Source: Onchocerca lupi
Taxonomy: Eukaryota; Nematoda; Chromadorea; Rhabditida; Onchocercidae
Assembly: GCA_028564675.1 (NCBI GenBank)
Contig: JAOVVO010000198.1
Span: 1 to 64,000 of the forward strand
DNA: 64,000 nucleotides
Direction of reading: 5' to 3'
The number at the start of each line of letters is the position of its first letter. Position 1 is the first letter of the stretch. The position numbers and the translations under genes are program-made. Shown here in pieces: positions 1 to 12,993 of the stretch. Below the pieces are notes generated by a model that worked only from the letters and a program-made list of their open reading frames with translations, ran no database searches and was not told the origin of the DNA.

Positions 1-175
<175 letters not shown>

Positions 176-568
176 AAGTAATGAAATTCATGACAGAGAT
201 TTTTTCTGTGTGAAAATCTTTGGCCAATGCAAGATTGAAATTAAGAAATCTTAATGATGAAATTGTGGCCCTCAAGAAGAAATGCATTCAACATCTCGTA
301 AATGGGATGACTGTGCTTCAGCTTACATGTCTTAATACGGCTAGACCTAGGCCTGAGCCTAAGTCATCAATCCTTTTGTCCTCTTTCTACTTTTCTTTTC
401 CAAGAAATATTGAAATATTTGCAGAAAAGACTATTAAATTTGCATTGGAAAAAATAATGCTCAAGTATAATATAAGAAGGTAAAATTTTATGCCTCCTCA
501 TGTATGAATTGAAATTGAAAACACGAAAGAATATATTTAAATAGATTAGAATTAATAAAAGGAAGTAA

Positions 569-775
569 TTTTTATCATTATAGTGATATAAACATGTACT
601 ATGCTAATCATGATAAATAATCTTTACTGTCATAGTAATATATGTGGAACCGATGTTCTAAGCTAATCATGATAAGCAATCGTTATTATTATAGTGATAT
701 AAATGCAATCAATATGTTAAGTTATTCGTGATAAAGTAATCTTTATTGTTGTAGTAATCCATATGAAAACATGAC
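569..775. repeat. Degenerate minisatellite, period about 59-60 bp
   Basis: About three and a half diverged copies follow each other. Unit starts can be placed near 570, 621, 680 and 740. The shared core is a CTAATCATGATAA-like block followed by a TCTTTATTGT-like block and then ATAGTAATATA or ATAGTGATATA. Copies differ by many substitutions, so the array is old. No function is indicated. Confidence 0.7.
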
Positions 776-3700
776 CACACGGATAAATTGAAGGATAGAT
801 AGATAGATACATGCATATACATGGATTTATTCAAACTTTTATAGTTGGACTAAAATATTTTTAATTTAGACAAATACTGAAAATAAACAAATGAATAGAA
901 TGAGTAATTTGTAATAGATGAAAGAAGCCAAGACAAGAGCCATATCGGATGCTTGTTGTTGCTTTGCTCAGCAACAATTTCCCCGGAGAATTCGCAAGAA
1001 GGGGTCATAAGGCTTGGCTACTTTTTTTCAGACTAGGATTTTCCTTTCATCTTCAAACTAGGCTGCTTTTTTTTTCCTGTAATACTAAACAGTTTTTTCT
1101 CTTTTTTTTAAAATTGGATAATTATTGATGTCCTTTTTTTTCAAACCTATGCAACCAATTTTTTCTTTTTTAAACTACTCAATTTTTTTCATTTTTCCTT
1201 TTTAAAATTAAACTACTCTTTTTTTCATTTTTTAAACTCAGCTTTTTCATCTTTTGTAAAATTCAACTATTTTTGTACATTTTTTGCCCTTCACTTCTTT
1301 TTTTTTAAAGCTATTTAATCTTGGAAATTCCAAATTGTTCAATATTTTATTTAATGCGATTGTAGAATTGACAAATTTCTTCCTCTTCAATGAGTAGGTG
1401 AATGCTCACTCATCAAGCATTAAATGTCCAATTTCACGATGCTGATGATATGGTTGTTAAACTCAAAATTTAATTCAATTCATTTTTCGAAATTCAACAG
1501 CTAGAATTTGGCTCTGGCCAAAGAAAGAACCAAACAGACGATGACCTAAGCATACGATGAATAAAACATATTCTCTAGTCCATCAGCTTTGAAACAAACT
1601 TTTAAAAGCAATTGAGATTAAATCAAATAACTAACTTAATTTTTATAATTTAATTTCTTTAAAATTATGCATTTTACATATTTTTATATTTAATTAGGCA
1701 ATATTCAATAATTCCGGTTTTCGGCACTAGATCTTTCCTTAATTTTATATAAAGTCATTTGCATAATTTTAAACTGAGGATTTTGGTGTTTATTCATTTT
1801 CATGGATTCGCAAAATTTCTTAGCTTAAAAAACAAGAAATAGTCAACTTCATCGAATAGAAAAAAAAAAAAAAACCTAACGAGAAAGTTTTATGGAAATT
1901 TTGAATTATGGGGATTTTGAATCGGTAATATTCAAAAAAATATGATGGAATTTCGGGTCAAATAGAATAATTATAAAAAAAGTTTGCAATTGTCCATTAT
2001 TTTATCCCTATGTTCTAAAGAAAAAAAAATGCAAAAAAAAAGCAAAACTTGGCTTCTTTTTTGTATTTTCTAATAGTAATTCTTGACATGATATTATCAT
2101 TTGATAGCTTAAGTATATTATTTGAGTACCTGTTGAAACTAATCTAAATAAAAGTAAAAAGTTTTTCTTTTTGGATTATTTGAAATATTCTGGGTCGATT
2201 ATTATCATCCTTACAAACTGATTAATTGAAAAATCGATTATTAATGGGAATGATATGATCATTAAAGTTAATAGAATTTATTAGTGCAACTAATGTTCAC
2301 TTATTAAACAAATTTATTTCTGTTAGAACAATTAAAGCGACATAATAAGTCAAAAATTTCTTAAACTGATGAAAAATTTTTAAAATTTATGATTAATTTT
2401 CAAGTTATCATTTTTTAAAAGCCGTTTTAGTCTCTTTTTTAGCAAATACTTTTTCTTTCCCGTCAAATTTAACTAAGCACACAATCGCATCTAAAATGTG
2501 TCGTTTTGTCTCTTTTTTTTTTTTTCTTTTAAATCGTCTGTTTAAGTCTAATGATTGATTCTTCCAATGGATGACATCATTTTAGACAAAGTTGAAAATT
2601 CATTTGTTTTGTTTCTTTTCCCGCTTTGTTTATATCTGACAGTTAGGATATTATTTTACGCTTCGTTCAAAAAATTATCTCACATCAGTAAGTAACTTTT
2701 TTACGCAGATCGTATATATCTACACACGCCACGGACGTATGCGCACACAGCGCAATACACGGACGCATACAAAAATGCGCAAAATGTGAAGACGAACACA
2801 TCTCATATACGTAGAAGGAATGATAGAAAAAAGAATTCATTTGTTTATTTCTCATTTGAATCATAAGCATAAAATGAATGTTAGCAATATTGCTGAAATT
2901 TGATTTTGAAATGTTTAGCTAAGGTCAAAAGTCATTCTATTTTCTTATTTTCCATTGTCTGGTATTTCTGGTTTAATTATAAAACAGCAATGCGATACGA
3001 TAGAAAATCTTCTTTTCAGTTCTCCGTAACATCTCAAATTGCATCTAATGAGGTTTTGAGTATAATTTCAGCTAATTGAAACATTACTTTATGTTTTGCA
3101 ATTTCTCAATCGAAAATGGAAAGAATTGTAGTAATTCAATTGGAAAAGAATTAGGATAAACTAAATTGGATTGAAGTAAGACTAAATTGAGCTAAGCTAA
3201 ACTGATTGTCAACATTTTATCTAAATGCACTCAAAATTTTGTCATTGTAAGACATTACTCTTTGGTTTATAGCAGACAAATTTGCTGCAATTTACTTGCA
3301 TTTGTTAAAATTTTTGAAAAAACCAAAAAACAGAGTAGGCGGATGTTTGTTCGAAAGTATTTCGAGACGTTTTGAATTCAGGAAATTTGAATTTTTTTTT
3401 TCGCTTTTCTTTTTAAAAAGCTTTTTTTTTTTTGCAAAATGAATGCATTCGTGTCATTTCGAAATTTTTTTACATTCGGTTTGCTTATTGTATTTTTTTT
3501 TTTGTTTCGAATAAATTTAATTTTCACAAATTTTCCAAAAATAATGATAATAAAATGGTTTCTTTTTTCGAAAGTTCGTGGGAATCGAAGTTATTTGCGA
3601 TTGAAAAAAAAATGGGGTGCAAAAATTTTTAGAAATATATTCATTTCATTATCCACAAATCTAGAAAATACGGATAAATTTTATGAGTTGCTCATTTTAT

Positions 3701-5550
3701 AAAGAAGACAATTTGATGATATCAATCAAATCATTACAAAACTTCTCCGAATGATTGATATGCATGATAAGAAATGGTAAATTTCTTCTATCATTATCTG
3801 AGAATTGAATCGTTCGGTGTAATATCGAAAACGAAACAATTTAATGATTTGATAGATAGGTCTTGTCTGACACTTGATTATGTCATGAAGTTTAAAAAAT
3901 TTTCTTCATAGCCAGGAAATTCTAGTTGAATAAAATGGCAAATAAATGATCTTTTCTTCTTTTTTATTTTCGCTCATTTTTTAAACTATTTAGCCTTGAA
4001 TGCTCATAGACGAATCTTTTTGCAAATTCATCTTTCTATCATTAAAATATCCGATTATCTTTGTTCACAAAACCGGTTTGATCTTTCTCGCGCATCCCAC
4101 ATGACCATTAAGATATTTAATTAATTTCACTTTCTTTTCGCAACAACAAACGTTTACCGGTCGTTGATGGGAACTGAAACCACTCGATTCAACGGTCTAT
4201 CTTTACTTTCTTCAATATTTTTCTTTGGAATGATTGCATCAATGTATCGATATATATATATACTTCTAAGTTGCGTAAATTTATGATTTTCATTGCTGCT
4301 TACTGATCAGTTTTACGTGTATTTCACATGAATTTACCATTAACACACATATCAATATTTATTGATTAATATTTCAGGATTCAGTATCGATGAAATTTTC
4401 TGTGGGCCTTAGTTAAAGTTGTTGAATGTGTTCTGATAAAATATTTATTAATTTTTTAAAGTTATTTTGAAAATTTTCATCTTCGCGACATGTTTTTTGA
4501 AATTTTACTTTTTCTTTAAATTCTAGTCTTATTTTGGAATTGATAAATCTTTAATACAATAGCATTTTGTACTTTTTTTTTAAATCATAAAACAAAATGC
4601 TTGTTGTTTCTTGAATAACTTTCGAGCGAGTGCTTTTCATCATTCTTTTTTTCATGAAGTTTTTCATTGAAATTGGAAAAGGTACTTTCAATATGGAGAG
4701 AAAGAAGAATAGAACTATGGTCAAAAGTGGGAATTTTTGAAATAATTTCCGGAATTAATGGATATTTTGAAAATATCGCCATCATACATCCCCTCCGGTT
4801 ATTGGATTCATCTGATTGCTTTTCCGAATTTATATTCTCCAGTTAATGAGTCATCGTGCTTTTCCGGTAATATTGATGCGAATTTACATCGCCGCTCATT
4901 TGGTTCGCCATATTTTTCGCTAATTAGATTGCAGTCGCATAATGAAAATTGTCATAAAATAGCCTTACCAAATCGAAAACTTTGTTTACTACGTCTTAAT
5001 CAAATCAAATCTTATAAACTTTCGTATCGCTACTACCTCTCTCTCACTTTCTCTTTCTCTCCCTCTTTTTTCTTTCTCTCAAAGCATGTTATGATATTTA
5101 TAATAATTTATTCAAGTACTTTATGATAATGCCTTCGTTTGCATATCATCATTCATAATATTATTATTTATGTGTGAGAATCCGTCTGCTACATTATCAC
5201 GTGGTTTAATCGGGCCGTTTTTTTTTTAGCTTATGTCTGGCTAAATTGAAGCCTAGGCTTGTTTTTGCAAACACTTCAAGTTAAACTTTAATTAAAAAGG
5301 AAAAACGAGAAAGACGAGAACTCATTATACATCTTTTTTCGTTTCTTTTTCATTTATTCCAGTCGTTTCTTTCTCTATCTTAACTATCGTTATCAACATT
5401 GGGTGACATAATTAAGCCTTAAATATTGGCTAGGATCAGAATTAAATGAGACCAGAGGCTATTTATATCCAAAAGTGAATATCTATTGCTAAGCTTGTTT
5501 TTAGTTAATGTACATTCTTTGCTATCTTATCCTTTTATTTCCTCCCTCTC

Positions 5551-5576
5551 TTTCTCTCTCTCTCTCTCTCTCTCTA
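5551..5576. repeat. (CT)n microsatellite
   Basis: Simple CT dinucleotide tract within a wider pyrimidine-rich stretch (about 5540-5590). A similar pyrimidine stretch lies at about 5035-5070. Confidence 0.85.
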
Positions 5577-8500
5577 TCTTCCTCTCCCTATTTCTTGTTT
5601 TCTTAAAATTTTAAAAATTTCAATATATAAATGAAATTGCTCTTTCGCTATTCCTCTTTTCGATCACTTTTTTTACCTCTCTTTGTTGATATCATTTTTT
5701 TTTTCTATTTTTTTGCAAAATTTCTTGTTCAAATATCATGCATTTTTCATTTACTCGAAATTCTCCATAATTCAGATTAAAATTAAGTTTGAAATTCAAT
5801 TATTAGGCTATTCTTTGATCAGTTCTCATTTTGTAATTTTTTAGTAAAAATTCAAATTTGCAAGGTTCACCTTGCAACCGTTCTACAATTTTTATAATAA
5901 AGGTTTAAGTTCACCTTTGCCATCTTAAAATATTGTTATCAAATCAATTTGATCTGAAAATATAATTGGATGATAAGAGAAATGAATAGAGATAGTATTA
6001 AATTTAATCTTAATTTTATATTAATATGTTAGATAATAAATTATTCTTAGCATATCATATATATCAAAATTTCTTATCAACTATTAACTTTTATCAATCT
6101 CTGAAAAAAGTGCTTCTGATTATATTAATTCTGAAATAAATTTGAAATTAAAACTTTCTTCCATCATAATAAATTATCAGTGATGATAATAATGATTCAG
6201 CATATTAATATAGCATTCAAGATTATTCAGTTGTTTAGTTGGTAGAAATTAATGATTTTATGAATTCATTCTGCGGTGTACTTTCTATGATGCAATTTGT
6301 TCGAAGCAAATTAAAAATTATTAAAATTATTGTTTTTATAAATTAAAATTTATAGGAAAATTTAAATTAAAAATTATTTATTTATAAATAAAATATATCT
6401 ATTAGTGAAAATTTTCAGCAAATTTTTTTCAGTAAAAAAATTCATCAACATTTAAATTATACATGTCATTCATGTAAAGTGAATTTGCAAGATATTTTTT
6501 ATTTATAAATAAACTTGGTTTACTTGAGACATATCAAGGGATCGGTGGCGCTAGAATTATCATATTATGTCAAAATTATCTTCGTCATCTTGCTAACCAA
6601 AGTTATCTTTATATCATCTTCCTAATCATAGCTTTTTACGTGGTCTTCTCTGCATTAGCTATTAATTGATTTCATATTTTTTAGCAAATTTAATTTACGA
6701 AATATTACGTCTACTGATAAATATGATTATCATTTCGATATTCAAATAATATGTGATAATTTCTGATGACACGCAAAATGCAAAATAAAAAAAATAGAAA
6801 AAAAAACATAAATGCTTTGAACATTATCAGTTGTAGCAAAACATTCAAAATGCAAGATTTCATTAAATATTACTAACTTATTAAATTTTAATTTTCACAC
6901 TTTGTATCCATTAAATTTAAATTTAAACTTACGCTTATTAAATTTATTCCCTTTTTTATCATATATTTAATCGAAATTATAAATGACAATCTTGTTCTTA
7001 ATTTTAATATATGATAAATTATGTTATCATTTATGATGGAATCGAATTTCCTCTCGAATATTTATTCATGTATTTATTTGTAAAATCTATTGCATTTCGT
7101 AATTTTTTTGAAAAAAAGAAATAAAATGGGAAAAAAGTATTGAATTTCAATTTAATGAATAAAAAGAGAAGACAAGAGATGGGAAATGAGAAGGACGAAG
7201 TGCTAAATTTCATTTCATCACATAATTGCCTGTTTTTCATTATTTATTATTTTCATTTCGATAAAAAAGTTGATTAAACTAAGTTTAGAATTTTTTCGTT
7301 ATCGTTTTCTAAGTTTTTTTTCTGTTTTTCAATTTATTTTTTTACTTTTCAATTTTATTATTTTTCGTTTTGTTACAAATTTTCATACTATTATTTATGC
7401 ACCATATCAAATAAAAAAAGCAAATTAATTATTGGAAATTATATTCGTATAAGGATGAATTAAATAGTAATTTGAGATAAATTTTAATTTTTTTCTCCAA
7501 ATTTATTTAAATTTTTCTATTTTAATAATTTTTTTGCTTTTTAGTTATATTTCTTTTTAACTTTGCTTGCAGATCCTATTAATTTACATTTTATTTCCAA
7601 TTCTAAATCAATCATCTGTCTTTTTATTCGATTAAGAATTTATCCGGATTACCGGCTTAAGCTAATATTTTATTCATTTTATTAGTTTTTTAACTTTCTT
7701 TCTTTTCCATTTTTTCACTTTCATTTATTTCGATATTTTCAGATTATTTTCTTGTTTTGCTCTACTACTTTGTGTAATTTATTCTTGCTAGAAAAAATGA
7801 GTCTTTTTTTGAAAACAAAGGAATTAAAGGATTGAGAATTTTTTTTCTCATCGGAACATAATAATCATTTCAGACGAAGGCAAAAAAAAAAAAACAAGGA
7901 TTTACTTGCAAAAAAATATCATTTCTAAACATGATTTTTCAATTTCTTACTTTTTTTCAGCATTTTAAAGTTTATTGATAAGGGAAATATTGAAGAAATT
8001 GATCATTTATCATGGAAAAAAAAGTGAAAAAGGATTTAGAAAAAAGTTTAAAAAAATAAGTTAATTATATTATTATTGATCACCGAAACTCTAATCAAAC
8101 TATAAATGTATCAGCTTAAAACTCGTAAATTCTGAAGTGATTATTTTATTGAACAATGTCTTTGTTGCGTTTTTTTCGAAGTTTTTTGCAGAAAAAAAGT
8201 GAAATTTTAAGAATTAAGCTTCTTTGAAAAAAATATATAAATGGAAATAATTTGGCTTACTCAAATATCAATATTATCAAAAGGTTATAATTAAAATATC
8301 AACCTAAATCGTCTGTTTGTTATAATGCAAATCTTATGTCATACAATTGCAAATGTAAATTGAATTTTTTAATTTTTTTATTATAAAATTTCAATTATGT
8401 TCTATGAATACCATTGTATTGCAATGGATTTTTGATAAATGTTATCATAATATCTATCTATTTATTCATTAAATAGTTTATTAGTAATTTACTATTGATA

Positions 8501-10249
8501 ATGAATAAAAAGACTTTTGTAATAATGCTAATTACATTCAAATTGTTATTTTTTACTAATTATATCTAAATTTGCTAATTATATGCAAATTAAGAAATAT
8601 TGAAATTATTTCCATTTATATATTTTCCAAACAATCGAATTACTTTTTTACCATTTTCCATGTCCATATTTTCAAGAGAAGTCATAATGGCAAAGTTTGT
8701 TTTAAATTTTTTTTGTTATTAATTAAATATTTCTCACTCAAATTTACTTCTTTTTTATATTCAAAAAGAAGTTCCCTTTTATTTTGTAAAATATGTATGC
8801 GAATCAAAAATTTTCAACAACTCTTAGTTACTTAAATTTTACTTTTATTATAGAAAAATATGATTAATTATTGTATACCAAACAATTACCGGTAGTAAAT
8901 AATGATATTTTATATTTCGATTATATGAATTGAAAAAGTAAGAAACAAAGATTATTGATAATTATAAATTAATTTCAGTTTTTAAAATAAAATCAAATAT
9001 CGTGATTTTGAAAGATTTGATCGATAATTGAAGTGGCTTCAGGATGAGCTATAAAAATAAAACTTATTAGTAATTTGCAAAAAAATTTGATCGTTTATTA
9101 AAAAAAATTAGTAAAAATTAATATTTTATATGTAAAAAAGTGACAATATGAAATAAACATTCATCTGACTTATATAAACAAAGGAAGCAAAATTTCATTC
9201 GTGAATTTTTATTGAAATAATCTAAAATATTTCACTTACAATCAACCCTTTCAAAAATTTCAAACTTTAGCATCACTTTTTAATAAATTATATATGAAAT
9301 TCAAGTATTACTAAAATTGCCAAATAACTGCTGTAATGGTGTAAATTCAATGTAAATTATTTCTGCATGACTGATCATACAATTGATCCGTAAATCGGAT
9401 ATGATCTTTTACGACTCAATAGAATTTAGAATTTAGAATGCTAATCCGGTAAACTTGATCAACAATAATTAAAATCTGCAATAGTGCTACAAAAATTTGC
9501 AGCATTCTTGCAAAATTACCTATTTCTCGTCTAATGGTGCAAATTACATCGTAGTAAAATTGTCGGATTTGATGACAAATGGATGACGAATTATTTGAAG
9601 AAAACATCAAAGAAAGATATAAGTGATCGAAGATATTTTGAAAATTCCCACAAAATTCCAATTAAATATGTCATTACCTTTCATTAAATGTGCAAAAAGA
9701 TGTCACTTTTATTAGTATATTTGACAATATCACACATTATTATCCATTTTTCTTTCCTCTTTTCTAACATATTTATTAGATATTTTGTGAATTTTTTTAG
9801 ACGCAAAAGTTGATTTAATGACATCGTTTGAAATAATTTTAACAATTACCTTTTTTTTTTTCAGTTATTTTACGAAAATTATTTGTCACAAATGACGTTT
9901 TTATTTTTTGTCTTAAAAATACTTGAAAGAAATTTTTGCAATTTAAAATTTTTCAAGTTCAAATTTCCGTCAACTTTTCCAACAATTCCAAACATTCGAT
10001 CATTTTTTTTTTATAGTAGCTCCTTAAATTTTATAATTAATAAGTTAGAATAACGTTAACCGGAAACTATTTAATGGTAAGAGTCCATGAATTGAATTTT
10101 TTTTTTTTTTTTTTTGAATCATTTAATGGTAAGATTTTATCATTTCATTTATTCTTCACGTTTCTGAATTTCCTTTTTTTTCCTTTTATGACAACTTTTT
10201 TTGTTTATAATAAATTACTTATCATTATAGATTGCAAATAGATATTACA

Positions 10250-10480
10250 AAAGTTACAGTATTTTGTACGCTAAGTAGAAATCACGCATTACAGTAAGCT
10301 ACACGTTACAGTTCAGTCAAAAATTAGCAGGAAATATTGAAAGGAAACAAAAAAGGCAAATGAGTATCACAAAATATTACGCTACGGTATTCTGTACACT
10401 ACAGCATTAATTACGTATTACAGTAAGTTATACGCCACAGTTGAATCAAAAATACGAAGAAAATATTGAAAGGAAAAAAG
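10250..10480. repeat. Two-copy tandem duplication, period about 128 bp
   Basis: The block starting with TTACAGTATTTTGTACGC near 10253 recurs as CTACGGTATTCTGTACAC near 10382. Matching landmarks keep the same order: GTATTACAGTAAG or GCATTACAGTAAG, CGTTACAGTT or GCCACAGTTG, and GAAAATATTGAAAGGAAA. The second copy is shortened at its right end. Within each unit a TTACAGTA-type word recurs. Divergence indicates an old duplication; no coding content is seen. Confidence 0.75.
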
Positions 10481-12166
10481 GTAGAAAGAGAAAATGAATA
10501 ATGTCTGTACAAAATTAAGATGGAGCGAAAGAAGGAAAATTAAAGGAAATACGAATATTGGTGACAAAAAATGACATTTTCAAAGAGTCAGTCATTTGAA
10601 AAATTTATAATATCAACTATCGAGGATATTTTTCTTTGCATACTTTGTTTACAAGCATAATTTTATTTTAATTAATTAGTAATTAAATAATTGCTATATT
10701 CCTGATGAATTGCTGGTTAGTTGATGTATTTTTACAGTAGCTTTTTTTCTCGAATTGTTTTTTTTTTTTTTTCATTTATTTGAGAAACAAACATTTGAAT
10801 ATATTTAAAACTTGCTTGTAATTAATTGTGATCACTTCTCAAAATTATTCGTTTCAAATATTCCAGACAGATTTAAGCTGTGAAAACTTCGTACTTCCAA
10901 CTTTTCATTTTATTAAGAATTTTTTGAGGAAGTTATTTTATATATCAGTTCAATATTAATTGATTGTTATTAAAATACATTTAATTATTCAAAATTCTTA
11001 TTTACTTTTAGTTCAGTTTAATTTAAATAATGTGAAATTTCTTAGAACAACGCTAAAATACTATAATAATTTACAAAAATTGATAAATTTAAAAGCTGAA
11101 CGATTTATGTATTCATCTTTTCATGATTGTACACAGAATTTATTATATTTAGAATTTCATTGAAATTTACAAGAGAATTTTAGTTCCCTCATTTTTCAGC
11201 AAAGAATTTGGATCACTTGCACTTTTATTGATAACATGGAGATGGGAAGAGGAAGGATATTATAATTGCAAATCGATTTAGATAAAAAAGAAGAAAATAG
11301 AATGTTTTCGAATTTCGTCAAGAAATTATCCCAGAAATTTGGATCGCAAAAAAAAAGAAAAAAAGAAATTATTCAGGACATCGGAAAAATTAATTTTAAA
11401 TCAATCAAATAATTGTTTGAATCTATAAAGTTAAAAAAAAAATTTTTGTTTAAAAATAATTTATATTTTTTTGCAAATATCTTTCAAATGAAGTAATTAT
11501 GAAAAATATTTTTCATATCAAAAACATTTTCATAGAAATGCTTCGGAAATTATTTTTGGACCACTTCCATACGGAATGAAGAATGGACAAATATTATTTT
11601 CCGCAAAATTATTTTTAATTTCAAACGAAAAGGCAATAAATCAAAAGAACGCAGTTTTCTATTTGCTAATGCTGCATTTTGCATTTCTCAAAAGAATCAT
11701 TAGAAGAATTTTTTTTCTTTGTTTTTCATTAATTTATTGCGAAAGATTATTTTACTTATTATTTAAAATAAATGATTAAACCAGGACGATTGATTAAAGT
11801 AAAAATTTGCAGCTAAAAAATATTATCAACAAAATACCTGGTGGATATGAGATAAATAGTTAAGTTGAATTATTAAAAACTTGAAGTTTACTTTTTCGGA
11901 TATGAAGTACAACTTTGAATATATTTAATTACTTCACATTCCTTTCTCGAAACTTTTTGTTTATGATAAAACTTGTAATTTCACAATTATTTCTAGTGTA
12001 TCAATTGAGCAGAATTATTATCAAAATGAGAAAACCTGATCCGGAAAGTTTCCAGTTTAAGAAGCTTAATACTGTTTCTCATATTTTTCATTTGTTATCA
12101 TTTTCGGTTTTTTCTATTTCCGGATTTTTCTAAATTTTTCTGTCAAATTAATACGGAAATACGGAA

Positions 12167-12190
12167 TTACTTTTCAGGTAATCATATTTA
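12167..12190 (+). promoter_or_regulatory. Splice acceptor just before the start codon (likely SL trans-splice site)
   Basis: A TTACTTTTCAG acceptor ends at 12177 and the ATG follows after 13 bases. No upstream exon was identified, so the simplest reading is addition of a spliced leader at 12178. A cis-spliced 5' untranslated exon further upstream cannot be excluded. Confidence 0.5.
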
Positions 12191-12946
12191 ATGAGTACAT
12201 CACTGCCAACATCAGATACTGTCGTTGGAAGCCATGATCATTTTCACTTATCAACTAGCGAACGACGAATCCGAAATCGTACTTTATGTAGCTTACTTTT
12301 AACTCCACCGCTCTATCCGGGATATTCTGCAAAGCTTGACAAATCCTTAAAATCAAACTTTTGTCGGCCATCATGGAAATCTACAGTATCCGAAATACCA
12401 ACATCACCAAATCCCATCTTATCTGATTCTATCCCAGTCGAATTTTATCCACCTTCAATGCAAAATGTCAATGAAACAACAAATACATTTAAGGTAAATG
12501 ATAGCAAACGTGATAAGATTTGCAAATCAAATTTACATTTATCTACTATCCTAAAAATTACTGTAGCTATCTCAAGAAATGCTATAATTATCCCAGATTG
12601 CAATTTTTCTAATCATTATAACTTTTCTGACTACTTTGCAATTACATTAAGAAAAAAATTCATTCAAACTATGCAATAAGCGAATTATTGTTTTACATAT
12701 ACTGTATTTTATTGATACTGTAATTTGGAAAAAATGAATGTCAATTTCTTACGTAAAACAGATAACAAGAAAAAAAGAAATTTTAGCGTGAAATATCATC
12801 TCGGTTAGAACCAACAGAAAATGAAGATATAAGTTGGAATAGTCCGAAAAAATATACCAATTCGAAAGAATCATCAGGTTATGGTTCCGGAACACCTGAG
12901 TCAGATCTCGAAAACGAACAACAATCTAAAAAGGTCCCTATTATTG

Positions 12947-12993
<47 letters not shown>

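Larger units (their letters stand above)
176..12177. other. Long AT-rich non-coding stretch upstream of the smoothelin-like gene
   Basis: No exon chain could be built here on either strand. Open frames exist (for example 220-483 and 4758-5126 on +, 9416-9661 on -), but none combines a good start, splice borders and recognisable protein content. Contents are poly-A/T runs, the minisatellite at 569-775, the tandem duplication at 10.25 kb and pyrimidine tracts near 5.03-5.07 and 5.54-5.58 kb. Slightly less AT-rich patches with more CpG lie at about 0.90-1.02, 2.69-2.80, 4.08-4.22 and 5.16-5.29 kb. These may be regulatory or old transposon remains. A 5' untranslated exon of the gene at 12.19 kb could also lie here. 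Confidence 0.6.

Noticed and set aside
220..483. Open frame with a coiled-coil-like start (KLRNLNDEIVALKKK) next to the TAA tract
   Set aside because: It begins at TTG rather than ATG, a stop lies just upstream with no acceptor between, and no partner exon was found. It could be an old gene or transposon fragment but is not supportable.
4758..5126. 122-codon open frame on the + strand
   Set aside because: Its second half is a low-complexity pyrimidine tract (Ser/Phe-rich), no domain is recognisable, and overlapping frames exist on the other strand. It is most likely chance in a less AT-rich patch.
9416..9661. 81-codon minus-strand frame with a hydrophobic C-terminus
   Set aside because: No splice borders, motif or neighbouring exons support it. 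The length is unremarkable for this window.
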